A DNA stretch of 64,000 bases from Pseudoxanthomonas japonensis (GCF_010093445.1 NZ_PDWW01000007.1:62001-126000), one strand, 5' to 3'. Shown: positions 37,813-47,760, numbered from the stretch's first letter. Program-made: numbers and translations. The notes: generated from the sequence alone by a model not told the origin.

Positions 37813-39015
37813 TCAGCCCATCAGCTTGAACAGCGACAGCTGCTGCATTTGCATGAAGACCGTCTGCGCGGCCTGCAAGGCGGTGTTTTCCATCTGGTAG
37901 CGGCCGATGGCCTCGGCCCAGTCCAGGTCGCGCAGTCCGGACAGCGTGTCCTTCAGGGTGATGTTGTTGGCTTCGCGCAGCGAGGCGGCGGTCTCGATGG
38001 CCGACAGCTGCGCGCCGCCGCTGGCGCGCGCGTCGATCATCCTGCCCTGTGCGGTGCCGATGTCGCGCATCGCACCCTGCAGGCTGTTCTGCATGGCGGC
38101 GCGCTGTGCGTCCGTCGTCGGACTGGTGTCCAGCGTATCGATCAGCCCCTGCACGGTGGCGAAGATGTCGCGGCTGCCCGACGGACCCAGCGTGAAGCTG
38201 TCACCGTTGGCAGGCTGGCCGTCGATCTTCATCTGCACGCCGGCGAAGGCGATGCTTTCGCCCTTGGCGTACGTTCCCGACGTCACAGGATTGCCGCCCG
38301 CGTCCGTCACCTGGTAGGTGTTGCCGGCGCCGAACGACAGCGTGTACGTGCCGCCGTTCCACACCGTGGAATCGGTGATGCTGAAGCCCATCAGCAGGCC
38401 GGTGCCGGTGTTGCCGCTGGTGGGCGCGCCATCGATGCGACCGTCGCCGGTGCGCAGGCGCAGGAAGACATCGCTGCCGGGCAAGGTGTCGGACACGAAC
38501 ATGTCCGGCGCCACTTCCACCTGCCGCTGCGTCTGGTCGCCGCTGTAGATCACGCCGCCGCCGCTGAGCGCGAACGGCGCGCTGCCGTCGCTGGTGCCGC
38601 CGAACAGGTAGCGGCCGGCGCCGTCGGTGCTGTTGGCCAGGTCGAGCAGGCCGGCATGGATCGCCTTCAGTTCGGTGCTGATCGCGTGCCGGCTGTCGTC
38701 GCCCATGGCGGCGTTGTTGGCCTGGATGACGAGCTCGTTGATGCGCGCCATCGCGTCGCCGACGCGGGTCAATGCGTTTTCCTGCAGGCCCAGACGGTTC
38801 TGCACCGCGTTGGCGTTCTGGCCGAAGCGTTCCAGTTCGGCGACCGCGCGGTCCAGTCCGACGGCGGTGCCGGCGGCGACGGGATCGTCCTTCGCCGTCA
38901 CCAGCCGCTGTCCGCTGGCGAGCTGCTGCTGGGTGTGCGCCAGCTTCGCCTGCTTGGCCAGCATCGTCGAGATCGACTGCTGGTACATCATGTTGGTCGA
39001 GATGCGGTAGTTCAT
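37813..39015 (-). CDS. flgL: Flagellar hook-filament junction protein FlgL
   Basis: Second hook-associated protein joining hook and filament. 400 aa; N-terminal flagellin-like helix (RISTNMMYQQSISTMLAKQA, QQQLASGQRLVTAKDDPVAA) and C-terminal coiled-coil (LSGLRDLDWAEAIGRYQMENT) that pack in the axial structure; the central 150-280 part is the variable exposed domain. ATG 39015 overlaps the flgK stop by 4 bp. Last gene of the flg operon, before a terminator. Confidence 0.93.
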   Translation of the reverse strand: MNYRISTNMMYQQSISTMLAKQAKLAHTQQQLASGQRLVTAKDDPVAAGTAVGLDRAVAELERFGQNANAVQNRLGLQENALTRVGDAMARINELVIQANNAAMGDDSRHAISTELKAIHAGLLDLANSTDGAGRYLFGGTSDGSAPFALSGGGVIYSGDQTQRQVEVAPDMFVSDTLPGSDVFLRLRTGDGRIDGAPTSGNTGTGLLMGFSITDSTVWNGGTYTLSFGAGNTYQVTDAGGNPVTSGTYAKGESIAFAGVQMKIDGQPANGDSFTLGPSGSRDIFATVQGLIDTLDTSPTTDAQRAAMQNSLQGAMRDIGTAQGRMIDARASGGAQLSAIETAASLREANNITLKDTLSGLRDLDWAEAIGRYQMENTALQAAQTVFMQMQQLSLFKLMG

Positions 39016-40895
39016 CGGCGGGTCGCAGCCAGGAGCGATTGGAACAGGGTGTCGGCGGTGGCGATGATCTGCGACGCGGCCTGGTAGGCCTGCTGCAGGC
39101 GCATCAGGTCGGCCGCTTCCTCGTCCAGGTTCACGCCGGAAATCGCATCGCGCGAGGCCTGCGCCTGATCGTGGATGACCTGCTGCGCCTGCGCGGAATA
39201 GTCGGCCTGCCGTGCGGCGGAACCGACCTGCGTGGTCAGGCCGCCGATGGCGCCGTTGAGGGTCAGCGTGCCGCCGTTGAGCACGCGGGCGTCGTCCAGG
39301 TTCGACAGCAGCTTCGCGTTGCCGTTGTCGCTGGAATTCGCGCCTGTCGGGCCCACGCGGAAGCTGTCGCCCGCGGCGGGCGCGCCGTCCAGCACCACGC
39401 TCCAACCGTTGTACGCGACGGTCTGACCCGGCGTGTACGGGAACGGACCGGTGCCGTTGATCGTGTACTGGGTGGCGTCGAGGAAGTCGATGTCCACCGG
39501 GGCCAGCAGGTTGGCGTTGGCGGCATCGGTCACCGTCAGGCCGCTGAGCTTGCCGCTGCCGGTGTTGGCGAGGTCGGTGGTGGTCTTGACCGGCGTCGCC
39601 GCGGCGATGCGTGCGGGATCGGTGATGGCCACGCCGAGGTTGCCGGCCGCGCCCGCGGTGGGTTGCAGCAGGAAGCGGTCGTTGGTGCCCGGCGTGGTGC
39701 CCGGCGCCAGTCGCAGCTCGATGCCATTGACCACCAGCGGATCGGTGGCCGTGCCGGTGCCGGTCATCGGGATGCTGGCGCCGGTATCGGGATTCGTCGC
39801 CACCCAGGCGGCGCCGTCGAAGCGCAGCAGCACGTTCTGCGCATTCAGTGCGCCCACGCTGCCGACCGAGGTCTGCAGCACGGCGTTGCCGCTGTTGCCG
39901 GCGTTGGACGAGATGCGCGGTGCGGGCAGCGAGAAGAAATCCGCGCCCAGCTGGCCGTACTGGTCCATGCCGGCGCGGTGGCCGGCGTTGAACGTCTGCG
40001 CCAGCGAGGTGGCGACGCGGCCGAGTTCCGCCGCGGCCGGGTCCAGCACGGTGGTGCGGAATTCGATCAGGCCGCCGATCTGGCCGCCGAGCGCGCGCTT
40101 GTCCAGCGTGGTGCGCTGGCCGTTGGTTTCCAACGCGACCTGCAGGCGCTCGGGACGGTACGGATCGGGCACGGTCACCAGGGTGCTGGCGGTGGCACCC
40201 ACCACCAGCGGCTGGCCGCCGGCGCTGAAGACGTTGACCAGGCCGCCGTCCTGCACGACCGCGTTGCCGCCGGTGTAGCCCACCAGTTCGCTGATCAACT
40301 GGTCGCGCCGGTCCAGCAGGTCGCCGGAGGGACTGGTGCTGCCGCCGATGCGACCATTGAGCTGTGCGATCTCTTTTGCCAGCCGGTTCACTTCGCCGGT
40401 GGCGGCGGTCAGGCCGGCATTGACCTCGATATCCAGCCCGTCGAGATGCTTGTCGATCTGGTGGAAGCGGGTGACCAGCGCATTGGCCTGCGCCAGCACG
40501 CTTTCGCGGTCCGCCGAGCCGGCGGCATTCGACGACAGCGCGTTGACCGAATCGAAGAAGCTCGACCATGGCGCGCTGATGCCCGTGGCCTTCTCGGAGA
40601 ACAACTGGTCCATGCGCGTGGACAGCGTGGACAGCTGCTGCAGGCGCGCGAGTTCGCCACCGCTGTCGAGCAGGCGCGAGGTGGCCAGCGAGTCGGCCAT
40701 CCGGCGCACGTCGACGATCTGCACGCCGTTGCCCTGGTAGCCGTAGCCGAAGTAGGTGCCGTCGCGCGATTCGAACTCCACGCGCTGTCGCGAGTAGCCC
40801 GGCGTGTTGATGTTGGCGACGTTGTGGCCGACGGTGGACAGGGCGCGCTGGAAAGCGATCAGGGCGCTGCTGCCGGTGGCGAGTAGGTTCGACAT
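39012..40895 (-). CDS. flgK: Flagellar hook-associated protein 1 FlgK
   Basis: First junction protein between hook and filament. 627 aa. N-terminal rod-type motif SSALIAFQRALSTVGHNVAN with the signature NTPGYSRQRVEF; C-terminal INLDEEAADLMRLQQAYQAA-type helix (SGVNLDEEAADLMRLQ, ASQIIATADTLFQSLL). The ATG at 40895 gives the canonical MSNLLATGSSAL. Sits between flgJ and flgL, in the standard order. Confidence 0.95.
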   Translation of the reverse strand: MSNLLATGSSALIAFQRALSTVGHNVANINTPGYSRQRVEFESRDGTYFGYGYQGNGVQIVDVRRMADSLATSRLLDSGGELARLQQLSTLSTRMDQLFSEKATGISAPWSSFFDSVNALSSNAAGSADRESVLAQANALVTRFHQIDKHLDGLDIEVNAGLTAATGEVNRLAKEIAQLNGRIGGSTSPSGDLLDRRDQLISELVGYTGGNAVVQDGGLVNVFSAGGQPLVVGATASTLVTVPDPYRPERLQVALETNGQRTTLDKRALGGQIGGLIEFRTTVLDPAAAELGRVATSLAQTFNAGHRAGMDQYGQLGADFFSLPAPRISSNAGNSGNAVLQTSVGSVGALNAQNVLLRFDGAAWVATNPDTGASIPMTGTGTATDPLVVNGIELRLAPGTTPGTNDRFLLQPTAGAAGNLGVAITDPARIAAATPVKTTTDLANTGSGKLSGLTVTDAANANLLAPVDIDFLDATQYTINGTGPFPYTPGQTVAYNGWSVVLDGAPAAGDSFRVGPTGANSSDNGNAKLLSNLDDARVLNGGTLTLNGAIGGLTTQVGSAARQADYSAQAQQVIHDQAQASRDAISGVNLDEEAADLMRLQQAYQAASQIIATADTLFQSLLAATRR

Positions 40896-40909
40896 GCGTA
40901 TTCCCCAGG

Positions 40910-41974
40910 TCAGCGCCGCAGCGCGTTGCCGATGGCGTTGCCCACGACGCTGCCGACCTTGCCGCCGACGGTGTCGCCGATGGCCGACAGCACCTTGCCC
41001 AGCGTGGGCCCGTTGGCGATGGAGGCGATCTTGTTGGCGTAGGTCGGATCGGTGGCGTAACCGGCACGCTGCAGGCCGCGCGCGAAGCCGGCGATGTCCT
41101 TGCCGGCCGACAGTGCCTGCTGGTAGCGCGGGTTGTTCTTCAGCAGCCGCACGTAGTCGGCGAAGCTCTCGGCAGGCGACGAGTACGCGCGGAAATCCGC
41201 GGTCTCGGTGTGCTTCACGCCGTTGGTGTACTCGTGCGTGGCGGTACGGGCGCGTTCGCCCTTCCAGCCGGTGGCCTTGATGCCGAACAGGTTGTGCGCG
41301 CTGCCGCCGTGGCCGGTCTTGATCTGGCGCTTGCCCCAGCCGGTTTCCAGCGCGGCCTGTGCGACCAGCGCCCGCGGGTCGACGCCCAGTTCCTTCGCCG
41401 CCTGCCTGGCGTGGTCCCAGATCTCGGCGACGAAGCGCTCGGGCGTGTTGCGCGCGTACCTGGACGGATCGGCCGACGCGACCTGTTCGACCTCGTCGCA
41501 CGCCGCGGCATCCGGACGCACGGTGATCGTGTCCAGCGTGATCGTGCCGGGCAGGGCGCTGGTGTCGCGCGCACTGCTGCCAATGCCACGGCCGGCGATG
41601 GCGTCGAGCATGGAATCGGCTTCGCCACCGGGCAGCAGGCGCTTGTAGGCCGACAGCGCAGTGCTGGCAGGCACGGCAGGGGTGTTCGTGTCGGTCGCGC
41701 CCAACTGGCGCGCGATCATCGGCGCCAGGCCCAGCCCGCGGCCCTGCGACATCGCGGTGGCCAGCTGCTGGTCGTACATGTCGCGGAAGACCTGGTTTTC
41801 GCCCGGGAACAGCGAGTCGCCGAAGCCGGCTTCGCGCATGCACTTGATCATCATCTGCGCGAACTGGCCTTCCAGCTTCTTCGCGACGTCGTGGATGCGT
41901 GCGTTGTCCGGCGTGCCGCCGGCGTCGGCCAGCGGCAGGGCAGGATTCAACGTTCCGATGGGCATGCTGGCCAT
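40910..41974 (-). CDS. flgJ: Peptidoglycan hydrolase / rod cap FlgJ
   Basis: Dual protein that caps the growing rod and opens the peptidoglycan layer. 354 aa. The N-terminal rod-scaffold domain (DVAKKLEGQFAQMMIKCMRE, GENQVFRDMYDQQLA, residues about 28-85) and the C-terminal glucosaminidase domain (RFVAEIWDHARQAAKELGVD, AQAALETGWGKRQ with the catalytic glutamate, SAHNLFGIKA). A 60-70 residue linker separates them. The C-terminus ends in a Gly/Ala/Val tail. One base separates it from flgI. Confidence 0.93.
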   Translation of the reverse strand: MASMPIGTLNPALPLADAGGTPDNARIHDVAKKLEGQFAQMMIKCMREAGFGDSLFPGENQVFRDMYDQQLATAMSQGRGLGLAPMIARQLGATDTNTPAVPASTALSAYKRLLPGGEADSMLDAIAGRGIGSSARDTSALPGTITLDTITVRPDAAACDEVEQVASADPSRYARNTPERFVAEIWDHARQAAKELGVDPRALVAQAALETGWGKRQIKTGHGGSAHNLFGIKATGWKGERARTATHEYTNGVKHTETADFRAYSSPAESFADYVRLLKNNPRYQQALSAGKDIAGFARGLQRAGYATDPTYANKIASIANGPTLGKVLSAIGDTVGGKVGSVVGNAIGNALRR

Positions 41975-41975
41975 G

Positions 41976-43160
41976 TCAGATCACCTCGAGCTCCGCGCGC
42001 AAGGCGCCGGCCTGCTTCAGGGCTTCCAGGATTGCGATCAGGTCGCCGGGGGCGGCGCCGACTTCGTTGACGGCGCGGACGATCTCGTCCAGCGAGGTGC
42101 CGCCCTCGAACTTGAACATGCGGCTTCCTTCCTGGCTGACCGAGACGCTGGACTGCGGCGTCACCACGGTCTGTCCGCCGCGCGAGAACTCGTTCGGCTG
42201 GCTGACGTTGGCCGCTTCGGCGATGGTCACCGTCAGCGAACCGTGCGTGACCGCGGCCGGCATCACCTGCACCTGCGCGCCGATGACGACGGTGCCGGTG
42301 CGTGCGTTGACGATAACCTTGGCCGGTGCGCTGCCCGGCGTCAGCTCCAGGTTCTCGACCTGGGCGAGGAAGTTGATGCGGCGGGAGATATCGGCGGGTG
42401 CGCGCACGGCGACGGTCACCGCGTCCAGCGCGTACGCATTGCCGGCGCCGAAGTTCTGTTCCAGCGCCGCGACCATGCGCGACACGGTGGTGAAGTCGGC
42501 GCGATGCAGGTTCAGGGTGATGGTGCCTTCGCCGCTGTCCAGCGCATTCGGGATCGCGCGTTCGACGGTGGCGCCGTTCGGGATGCGGCCCACGCTGGGC
42601 ACATTGACCGACACGCGCGAACCGTCCTTGCCTTGCGCGCCGAAGCCGCCGACCACCAGGTTGCCCTGGGCGATGGCGTAGACCTCGCCGTCGGCGCCGC
42701 GCAGCGGGGCCATCAGCAGGCTGCCGCCGCGCAGCGACGTCGCGTTCCCGATCGACGACACGGTGATGTCGATCGGCTGGCCGGGCTTGGCGAAGGCGGG
42801 CAGGTCGGCGTGGATGGCCACGGCCGCCACGTTCTTCAGCTGCGGATTGACGTTGGCCGGGACGTTGACGCCCAGTTCGCCCAGCATGTTCTTCAGGCTC
42901 TGCACGGTGAAGGGTGCCTGGCTGGTGCGGTCGCCGCTGCCGTCCAGGCCCACGACCAGGCCGTAGCCGACCAGCGGGTTGCTGCGCACGCCGCCGACCT
43001 GGGCCAGGTCCTTGATGCGTTCGGCGCGCGCGGCCGGCGCCAGGCAGATCAGCACCAGGCCGATCCACGCCAGCAGGCCGAGCAGGGTGTAGGTGTCGAT
43101 GCGGCGCGGCTTTTTCGCGGGCGTCGGCGCGGCGTCGTTGGTGTCGTTGGCGGCCATCAC
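41976..43160 (-). CDS. flgI: Flagellar P-ring protein FlgI
   Basis: Forms the periplasmic P ring of the basal body. 394 aa. After a hydrophilic lead of about 25 residues there is a signal peptide ([21 protein letters not shown]), then the mature start [33 protein letters not shown] and [18 protein letters not shown] at the end. ATG 43160 or 43157 both fit. Longer N-terminus than E. coli FlgI. Confidence 0.95.
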   Translation of the reverse strand: MMAANDTNDAAPTPAKKPRRIDTYTLLGLLAWIGLVLICLAPAARAERIKDLAQVGGVRSNPLVGYGLVVGLDGSGDRTSQAPFTVQSLKNMLGELGVNVPANVNPQLKNVAAVAIHADLPAFAKPGQPIDITVSSIGNATSLRGGSLLMAPLRGADGEVYAIAQGNLVVGGFGAQGKDGSRVSVNVPSVGRIPNGATVERAIPNALDSGEGTITLNLHRADFTTVSRMVAALEQNFGAGNAYALDAVTVAVRAPADISRRINFLAQVENLELTPGSAPAKVIVNARTGTVVIGAQVQVMPAAVTHGSLTVTIAEAANVSQPNEFSRGGQTVVTPQSSVSVSQEGSRMFKFEGGTSLDEIVRAVNEVGAAPGDLIAILEALKQAGALRAELEVI

Positions 43161-43167
43161 GCGATGC

Positions 43168-43854
43168 TCAGTTCGGGAAGATCGGGGAATTGAAGAAGCG
43201 GCCCAGCCAGCCCATCGAATTGGACTGCGCGATGGCGCCGCGACCGCCGTAGGCGATGCGTGCGTCGGCGACCTTGCCGGAGGAAATGGTGTTGTCCGGG
43301 TTGATGTCGGCCGGGCGCACGATGCCCTGGATCTGCACCAGCTCGTCGCCCTGGTTCAGGCGCATGTTCTTCTGGCCCTGCACGACCAGGTTGCCGTTGG
43401 GCAGGCGCTGGATCACGGTGACCGTCACGCTGCCCTGCAGGCGGTTGCTTTGCGCGCTGTTGCCGGTGCCGTTGAAGCCGCGGTCGCCGTTGACCGAGGC
43501 GCTGAGGATGTCGCGACCGTTGAGGGTGACCGGTGCGCCGGCGATGTTCGGTGCCGCCAGCGCGATCTCGCTCTTCTTTTCGACCGAGGTGGTGGCCGAG
43601 GTCTGCGCGGCGGTGTTCTCCACCAGGTTGATCGTCAGCAGGTCGCCGACGTCGCGTGCGCGGCGGTCGGCGTAGAGGTTCAGGCCGGGGCCGGCGCGGT
43701 AGATGGAACCGGCGGTGGCCGGCGCCGTGGCCGCGACGACGGGCTGGATCGGCTGCATCGGCGCGTAGGGGCGCACGTCGCCGTAATAGCGCGCACAGCC
43801 CGGCAGCAGCATCAGCGCGCAGGCGAGGGTGGTGGCGGACGTGGAGCGCTTCAT
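43168..43854 (-). CDS. flgH: Flagellar L-ring lipoprotein FlgH
   Basis: Outer-membrane L ring. 228 aa. The lipoprotein signal [13 protein letters not shown] gives lipidation at Cys 20. Family motifs: [35 protein letters not shown] and the C-terminal [20 protein letters not shown]. Directly upstream of flgI (7-bp gap). Confidence 0.95.
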   Translation of the reverse strand: MKRSTSATTLACALMLLPGCARYYGDVRPYAPMQPIQPVVAATAPATAGSIYRAGPGLNLYADRRARDVGDLLTINLVENTAAQTSATTSVEKKSEIALAAPNIAGAPVTLNGRDILSASVNGDRGFNGTGNSAQSNRLQGSVTVTVIQRLPNGNLVVQGQKNMRLNQGDELVQIQGIVRPADINPDNTISSGKVADARIAYGGRGAIAQSNSMGWLGRFFNSPIFPN

Positions 43855-43888
43855 GGCGTGTCTCGTGGCGTGACGGAGGGGTGCGGCG

Positions 43889-44674
43889 TCAGACGTTGTT
43901 GTTGAGGTAACCGAGCATGGAGTCGGTGGTGGAGATGGCCTTGGCGTTCATTTCGTAGGCGCGCTGGGTTTCGATCATGCTGACCAGCTCTTCCACCACG
44001 TTGACGTTGGAGCCTTCCAGCGAACCCTGCACGACGCTGCCGAGGCCGTTGAGGCCGGGCGTGCCGTTCTGCGCGGGACCGGACGCGGTGGTCTCGACGT
44101 AGAGGTTCTCGCCCTTGGCCTGCAGGCCGGACGGATTGACGAAGTCGGTGAGCGTCAGCGAGCCGATCTCCAGCGCCTGTGCCTGGCCGGCCATCGTCAC
44201 GCTGACGGTGCCGTCGTTGCCGATGGTCAGCGACTGCGCGCCTTCCGGCACCTGGATGCCGGGTTGCACGGGGTAGCCGCTGTTGGTGACCAGTTCGCCC
44301 TGCGCGTTGATCTGGAACGAGCCATCGCGCGTGTAGGCGGGCGAGCCGTCGGGCAGCAGCACTTCGAAGAAGCCGCGGCCGTTGACCATGACGTCGAGCG
44401 AGCGGCCGGTCTGCTGCGGGTTGCCCTGCTGGAAGTCCTTGGAGGTCGACACGACGCGCACGCCGGTGCCGAGCTGCAGGCCGGATGGCAACTGGGTCTG
44501 CGACGAGGTGGAGCCGCCGGGCTGGCGGACCTGCTGGTACAGGAGGTCTTCGAAGCTGGCGCGGTCGCGCTTGAAGCCGGTGGTGTTGGTGTTCGCCAGG
44601 TTGTTGGAGACCACGGACATGCGCGTCTGTTGCGCATCCAGTCCGGTCTTGGCGACCCAGAGGGCCTGGTTCAT
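43889..44674 (-). CDS. flgG: Flagellar distal-rod protein FlgG
   Basis: Distal rod subunit. 261 aa, the standard length. N-terminus [20 protein letters not shown] and [16 protein letters not shown] (rod/hook family signature), C-terminus [20 protein letters not shown] and [18 protein letters not shown] at 44674; the open frame reaches to 44740 but those 22 codons are arginine-rich and not part of the family. A sigma-54-type site lies about 60-75 bp upstream and a 760-bp palindromic element separates it from flgF. Confidence 0.96.
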   Translation of the reverse strand: MNQALWVAKTGLDAQQTRMSVVSNNLANTNTTGFKRDRASFEDLLYQQVRQPGGSTSSQTQLPSGLQLGTGVRVVSTSKDFQQGNPQQTGRSLDVMVNGRGFFEVLLPDGSPAYTRDGSFQINAQGELVTNSGYPVQPGIQVPEGAQSLTIGNDGTVSVTMAGQAQALEIGSLTLTDFVNPSGLQAKGENLYVETTASGPAQNGTPGLNGLGSVVQGSLEGSNVNVVEELVSMIETQRAYEMNAKAISTTDSMLGYLNNNV

Positions 44675-44735
44675 GGCGGGGTTCCTCGCGGATGGAAGGG
44701 CGGAAGCGCGCGATGCGGTTCCTCGCCTCCTCTCA

Positions 44736-44751
44736 GGCAAGTCCTGTGCCG
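44736..44751 (-). promoter_or_regulatory. flgG: Putative sigma-54 promoter of flgG
   Basis: On the minus strand cGGCACaggacTTGC: GGCAC and TTGC with the proper 5-nt spacer. Predicted start near 44726, about 50 bp before the flgG ATG. It lies between the palindromic element and flgG. Confidence 0.5.
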
Positions 44752-44869
44752 GAACGGGTGTCGTGGTTCTGGCGCTGGTGTTTCGGCCGAAGTGCGACCT
44801 TAATCATGGCCCGTGGCCGGTACCGGCATTTTTCTGACGGGATGCCTGCTCAAGCCCCTCTCCCTGCAC

Positions 44870-45636
44870 CTGAGCCCCTCTCCCTGCGGGAGAGGGGTTG
44901 GGGAGAGGGCCAACGAAGTCCAATGCCCTCGATCCGCCCGTCGTCGGCACCACATCCGCCACGGGCTCTGCTTTTGCTGGCCTTGCGGGAGGCGCCTTCC
45001 ACGTATTGAACATGGCGCCGCTCGCCGCGGGGGCCTTCTTTCTTTGCTTGTGCAAAGAAAGAAGCAAAGAAACACACCCCAGGCGGCACGCCCTCCGCGC
45101 TGCGCGCTCCGGGTTCGCGAGCTGGCCGGGAATTTTCGTAAGGCACATCCATGTGCCATACGAAAACGCCGTCATCCCTGACGGCGCCCTTCGGTTTGTA
45201 CCCGGCCCACTCGCCGTGCCTCATGGGGACCCGGAAAGCGTGAGCAACAGCGAAAGCGGCTCTTGGGCCCCCTGAGGTCCGGCAGTCACGGCGGGTAAAA
45301 CCCCGCAGGGGCGGCGCACAGGACGTGCGCCGTTTTCGGCCAGGGCAGGATGCCCTGTCCGAAAATTCCCGCCGGGACTGCGCACCCGCCGCGCAGCGGC
45401 GGGCGGACCGCCGGGGTGTGCTTTCTTTGCCTACTTTCTTTGCACAAGCAAAGAAAGTAGGGCCCCCGCGGCGAGCGGCACCATGCGTGAGAAAGAAGAT
45501 CCATCCCGCAAGGCCATCGAACTGGAAGGTTCGCCGCGGACGTGATGACCGCCAATGGTGGCCTGGAGACATGGTCTCCGTTGCCCCTCACCCCAACCCC
45601 TCTCCCAGCGGGAGAGGGCTCAAGAATCAAGAAGCA
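44870..45636. repeat. Giant imperfect palindrome (about 760 bp) inserted between flgF and flgG
   Basis: Left and right halves are reverse complements over almost the whole length, with axis near 45250. Examples: ctggccttgcggga at about 44977 and tcccgcaaggcca at about 45507; gccgctcgccgcgggggcc at about 45018 and the inverse ggcccccgcggcgagcggca at about 45461; ttctttgcttgtgcaaagaa near 45040 and ttctttgcacaagcaaagaa near 45438; gggaattttcg at about 45129 and cgaaaattccc at about 45360; gggagaggggttgggg at both outer ends. Frames such as 44850-45572 minus are a by-product. This fills the 962-bp gap. Confidence 0.85.
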
Positions 45637-46389
45637 TCAGCCGCCGAGGCGCAGCAACTGGTTCGACGACTGCGCCATCTCGTCGCCGCTGCGGATCACC
45701 TTCACCTGCATCTCGAACTGACGCTGCAACTGGATCATCTGCACCAGCGCACCGGCCGCATCCACGTTGCTGCCTTCCAGCACGCCCATCGTCAGGCTGT
45801 TGCCGTTGGCCACCGGCAACGCCGGCGCCTGCGGATCCGACGGACGCATCAGGCCATCGCCCCCGCGGGCGAGCTGCGACTGCGCGGCTTCCACGATGCG
45901 CATGCGGCCGACCACGGCCATCGTCTGCGGGCCTTCGCCCTGCGGGATGATCGAGACCGTGCCGTCGGCGCCGATGTCGATCGACTGCGCGGGTGGCACC
46001 GCGATCGGGTTGCCGTTGTCGTCCAGCACCGCGCGACCACCCGCGGTGACCAGCTGGCCGTTCGGGGTGACGCTCAACTCGCCGTTGCGCGTATACGCCG
46101 TACCGCCATCGGCGGCCTGCACGGCCATCCAGCGGTTCGGCTGCAGCGAGATGTCGAGCGAACGCCCGGTGACCATCTGCGAACCGGTGCGGCCATCGAA
46201 ACCGGGATCGATCAGCACCGCGTCGACGCGCGAGGGAAAGCCCTGGCCCTGGATCTTGAACGCCTCGGTGCCGGCCAGTGCGGCCTTGAAGCCCTTGGTG
46301 TCCACGTTGGCCAGGTTGTGCGACACGGTGCCCTGCGCCTGCAGTGAAGCGCGGGCGCCGGTCATCGCGACGTAAAGGGCTTTGTCCAT
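45637..46389 (-). CDS. flgF: Flagellar proximal-rod protein FlgF
   Basis: Proximal rod subunit. 250 aa from ATG 46389 (MDKALYVAMTGARASLQAQG). Rod signature HNLANVDTKGFKAA, C-terminal LEGSNVDAAGALVQMIQLQR and QFEMQVKVIRSGDEMAQSSN. Length is the family's. The stop is immediately followed by the palindromic element, so read-through into flgG must cross it. Upstream is a 113-bp gap to flgE containing another imperfect palindrome. Confidence 0.94.
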   Translation of the reverse strand: MDKALYVAMTGARASLQAQGTVSHNLANVDTKGFKAALAGTEAFKIQGQGFPSRVDAVLIDPGFDGRTGSQMVTGRSLDISLQPNRWMAVQAADGGTAYTRNGELSVTPNGQLVTAGGRAVLDDNGNPIAVPPAQSIDIGADGTVSIIPQGEGPQTMAVVGRMRIVEAAQSQLARGGDGLMRPSDPQAPALPVANGNSLTMGVLEGSNVDAAGALVQMIQLQRQFEMQVKVIRSGDEMAQSSNQLLRLGG

Positions 46390-46408
46390 GAGGCGAGTCC
46401 TGAGTGCA

Positions 46409-46500
46409 GAGAAGTGAGGGGTGAGTAGAGGCGTAGGCGGTGCGGGAGCGGAGAGCATCATTCGCTCCCCGCACTCCTCACTCCTTTCCGATCACTTCTG
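46409..46500. repeat. Imperfect palindrome between flgE and flgF
   Basis: Outer arms gcagagaagtgaggggtgag and ctcactcctttccgatcacttctgc (right) plus inner arms gtgcgggagcg and cgctccccgcac form a hairpin with bulges. Possible repeat or mRNA processing hairpin. Confidence 0.55.
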
Positions 46501-46502
46501 CT

Positions 46503-47723
46503 TTACCTGATGTTGATCACGGCCTGGGTGATCTGGTCCTGCGTGGACAGGGCCTGCGAATTGGCCTGGAAGTTGCGCTGCGCCACGATCATGTTGACCA
46601 GCTGCTCGGTCAGGTCGACGGTCGAGGCTTCCAGCGCGCCGGAGGCCACCTGGCCGAAGTCCGACGTGCCCGGCGCACCGATGCGCGGCTCGCCCGAGGC
46701 GTAGCTGTGCGTCCAGGTGTTGTTGCCCTGCGACACCAGGCCCTGCGGATTGCTGAAGTTGGCCAGCGCGACCTGGCCCAGTGCCTGGTCTTCACCGTTG
46801 GAGTAGCGCGCGTAGACCACGCCGGTCTCGGACACGCTGAATTCGTTGAGCTTGCCGGTGGCGTAGCCGTCCTGGTTCTGGATGCGCTTGGCGAACTGCT
46901 CGCCGTACTGGGTGGTGCCGCTGATGTTCATCGTCATGTTCAGCACGCCGGCACCGGTGCTGGGCGTGAACGGCGCCAGCGCGATCAGGCCATTGGCCGG
47001 CGCGGTCAGCGTGCCGTTGTTGTCGAACTGCACGGTGGTCGGCGCACCCATCGAGGCGCCGTCCACGTACGTGTGCATCTGCCACTCGTTCGGGTTCGGC
47101 GTCTTCACGTAGTAGACGGTCTGCTGGTGGGCCACGCCCAGCGAGTCGTACACGGTGACCGAGGTGGTCTCGTTGTAGCTGGCGCTGTCGGTCGGCGAGA
47201 ACGGCGTGATGGTCGGCTGCGCGGCGTTGCCGGGCAGGGTGACGCCCAGTTCCACGTTGGTGGTCGGCGACGGCGGGCTGTCGGTGGTCAGCAGGCGCAG
47301 GTCGGTCATGTTGCCGGTGTCGAAGCCGACGCCGTCGGCGCGCGGCGGGAACACCTGCAGGCGGTAGCCTTCCGGCGTGGTCACGAAGCCGTTCGGGTCG
47401 CGCTGGAAGTTGCCGGCGCGCGTGTAGACGTTGGTGCCGTTGTTGCTGACCGTGAAGAAGCCTTCCTTGTCGATGGCCATGTCCAGGTAGCGGCCGGTCT
47501 GGTTGATGTCGCCCTGCGAGAACTGCTGGGCCACGTTGGTCAGGCGCACGCCGGCGCCGATGCCGTTGCGCATCAGGCCATAGCCGGTGGACGAGAACAC
47601 CTCGGCGAACTCCGCGCGCGACTCCTTGAAGCCGGTGGTGTTGACGTTGGCGATGTTGTGCGAGGTGACGTTGAGGTCGGCGTTGGCCGCCCTCATGCCG
47701 GACAGCGAGCTGTTGAAAGCCAT
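46503..47723 (-). CDS. flgE: Flagellar hook protein FlgE
   Basis: Main subunit of the hook. 406 aa. N-terminus NSSLSGMRAANADLNVTSHN and IANVNTTGFKESRAEFAEVF; C-terminus LEASTVDLTEQLVNMIVAQR, NFQANSQALSTQDQITQAVI. Asn/Thr/Gly-rich middle with low cysteine content, as in other hooks. Preceded by flgD with a 37-bp gap. Confidence 0.96.
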   Translation of the reverse strand: MAFNSSLSGMRAANADLNVTSHNIANVNTTGFKESRAEFAEVFSSTGYGLMRNGIGAGVRLTNVAQQFSQGDINQTGRYLDMAIDKEGFFTVSNNGTNVYTRAGNFQRDPNGFVTTPEGYRLQVFPPRADGVGFDTGNMTDLRLLTTDSPPSPTTNVELGVTLPGNAAQPTITPFSPTDSASYNETTSVTVYDSLGVAHQQTVYYVKTPNPNEWQMHTYVDGASMGAPTTVQFDNNGTLTAPANGLIALAPFTPSTGAGVLNMTMNISGTTQYGEQFAKRIQNQDGYATGKLNEFSVSETGVVYARYSNGEDQALGQVALANFSNPQGLVSQGNNTWTHSYASGEPRIGAPGTSDFGQVASGALEASTVDLTEQLVNMIVAQRNFQANSQALSTQDQITQAVINIR

Positions 47724-47760
47724 GGAAGACTCCTTGCAGGATGCGGTGGGAGTGAGAGGG

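Noticed and set aside
44850-45572. Possible gene within the flgF-flgG spacer
   Set aside because: Its frame follows from the giant palindrome, so both strands give similar peptides. No ribosome site is seen and the peptide (FFACAKK runs) is a known type of repeat-derived miscall in my recollection.
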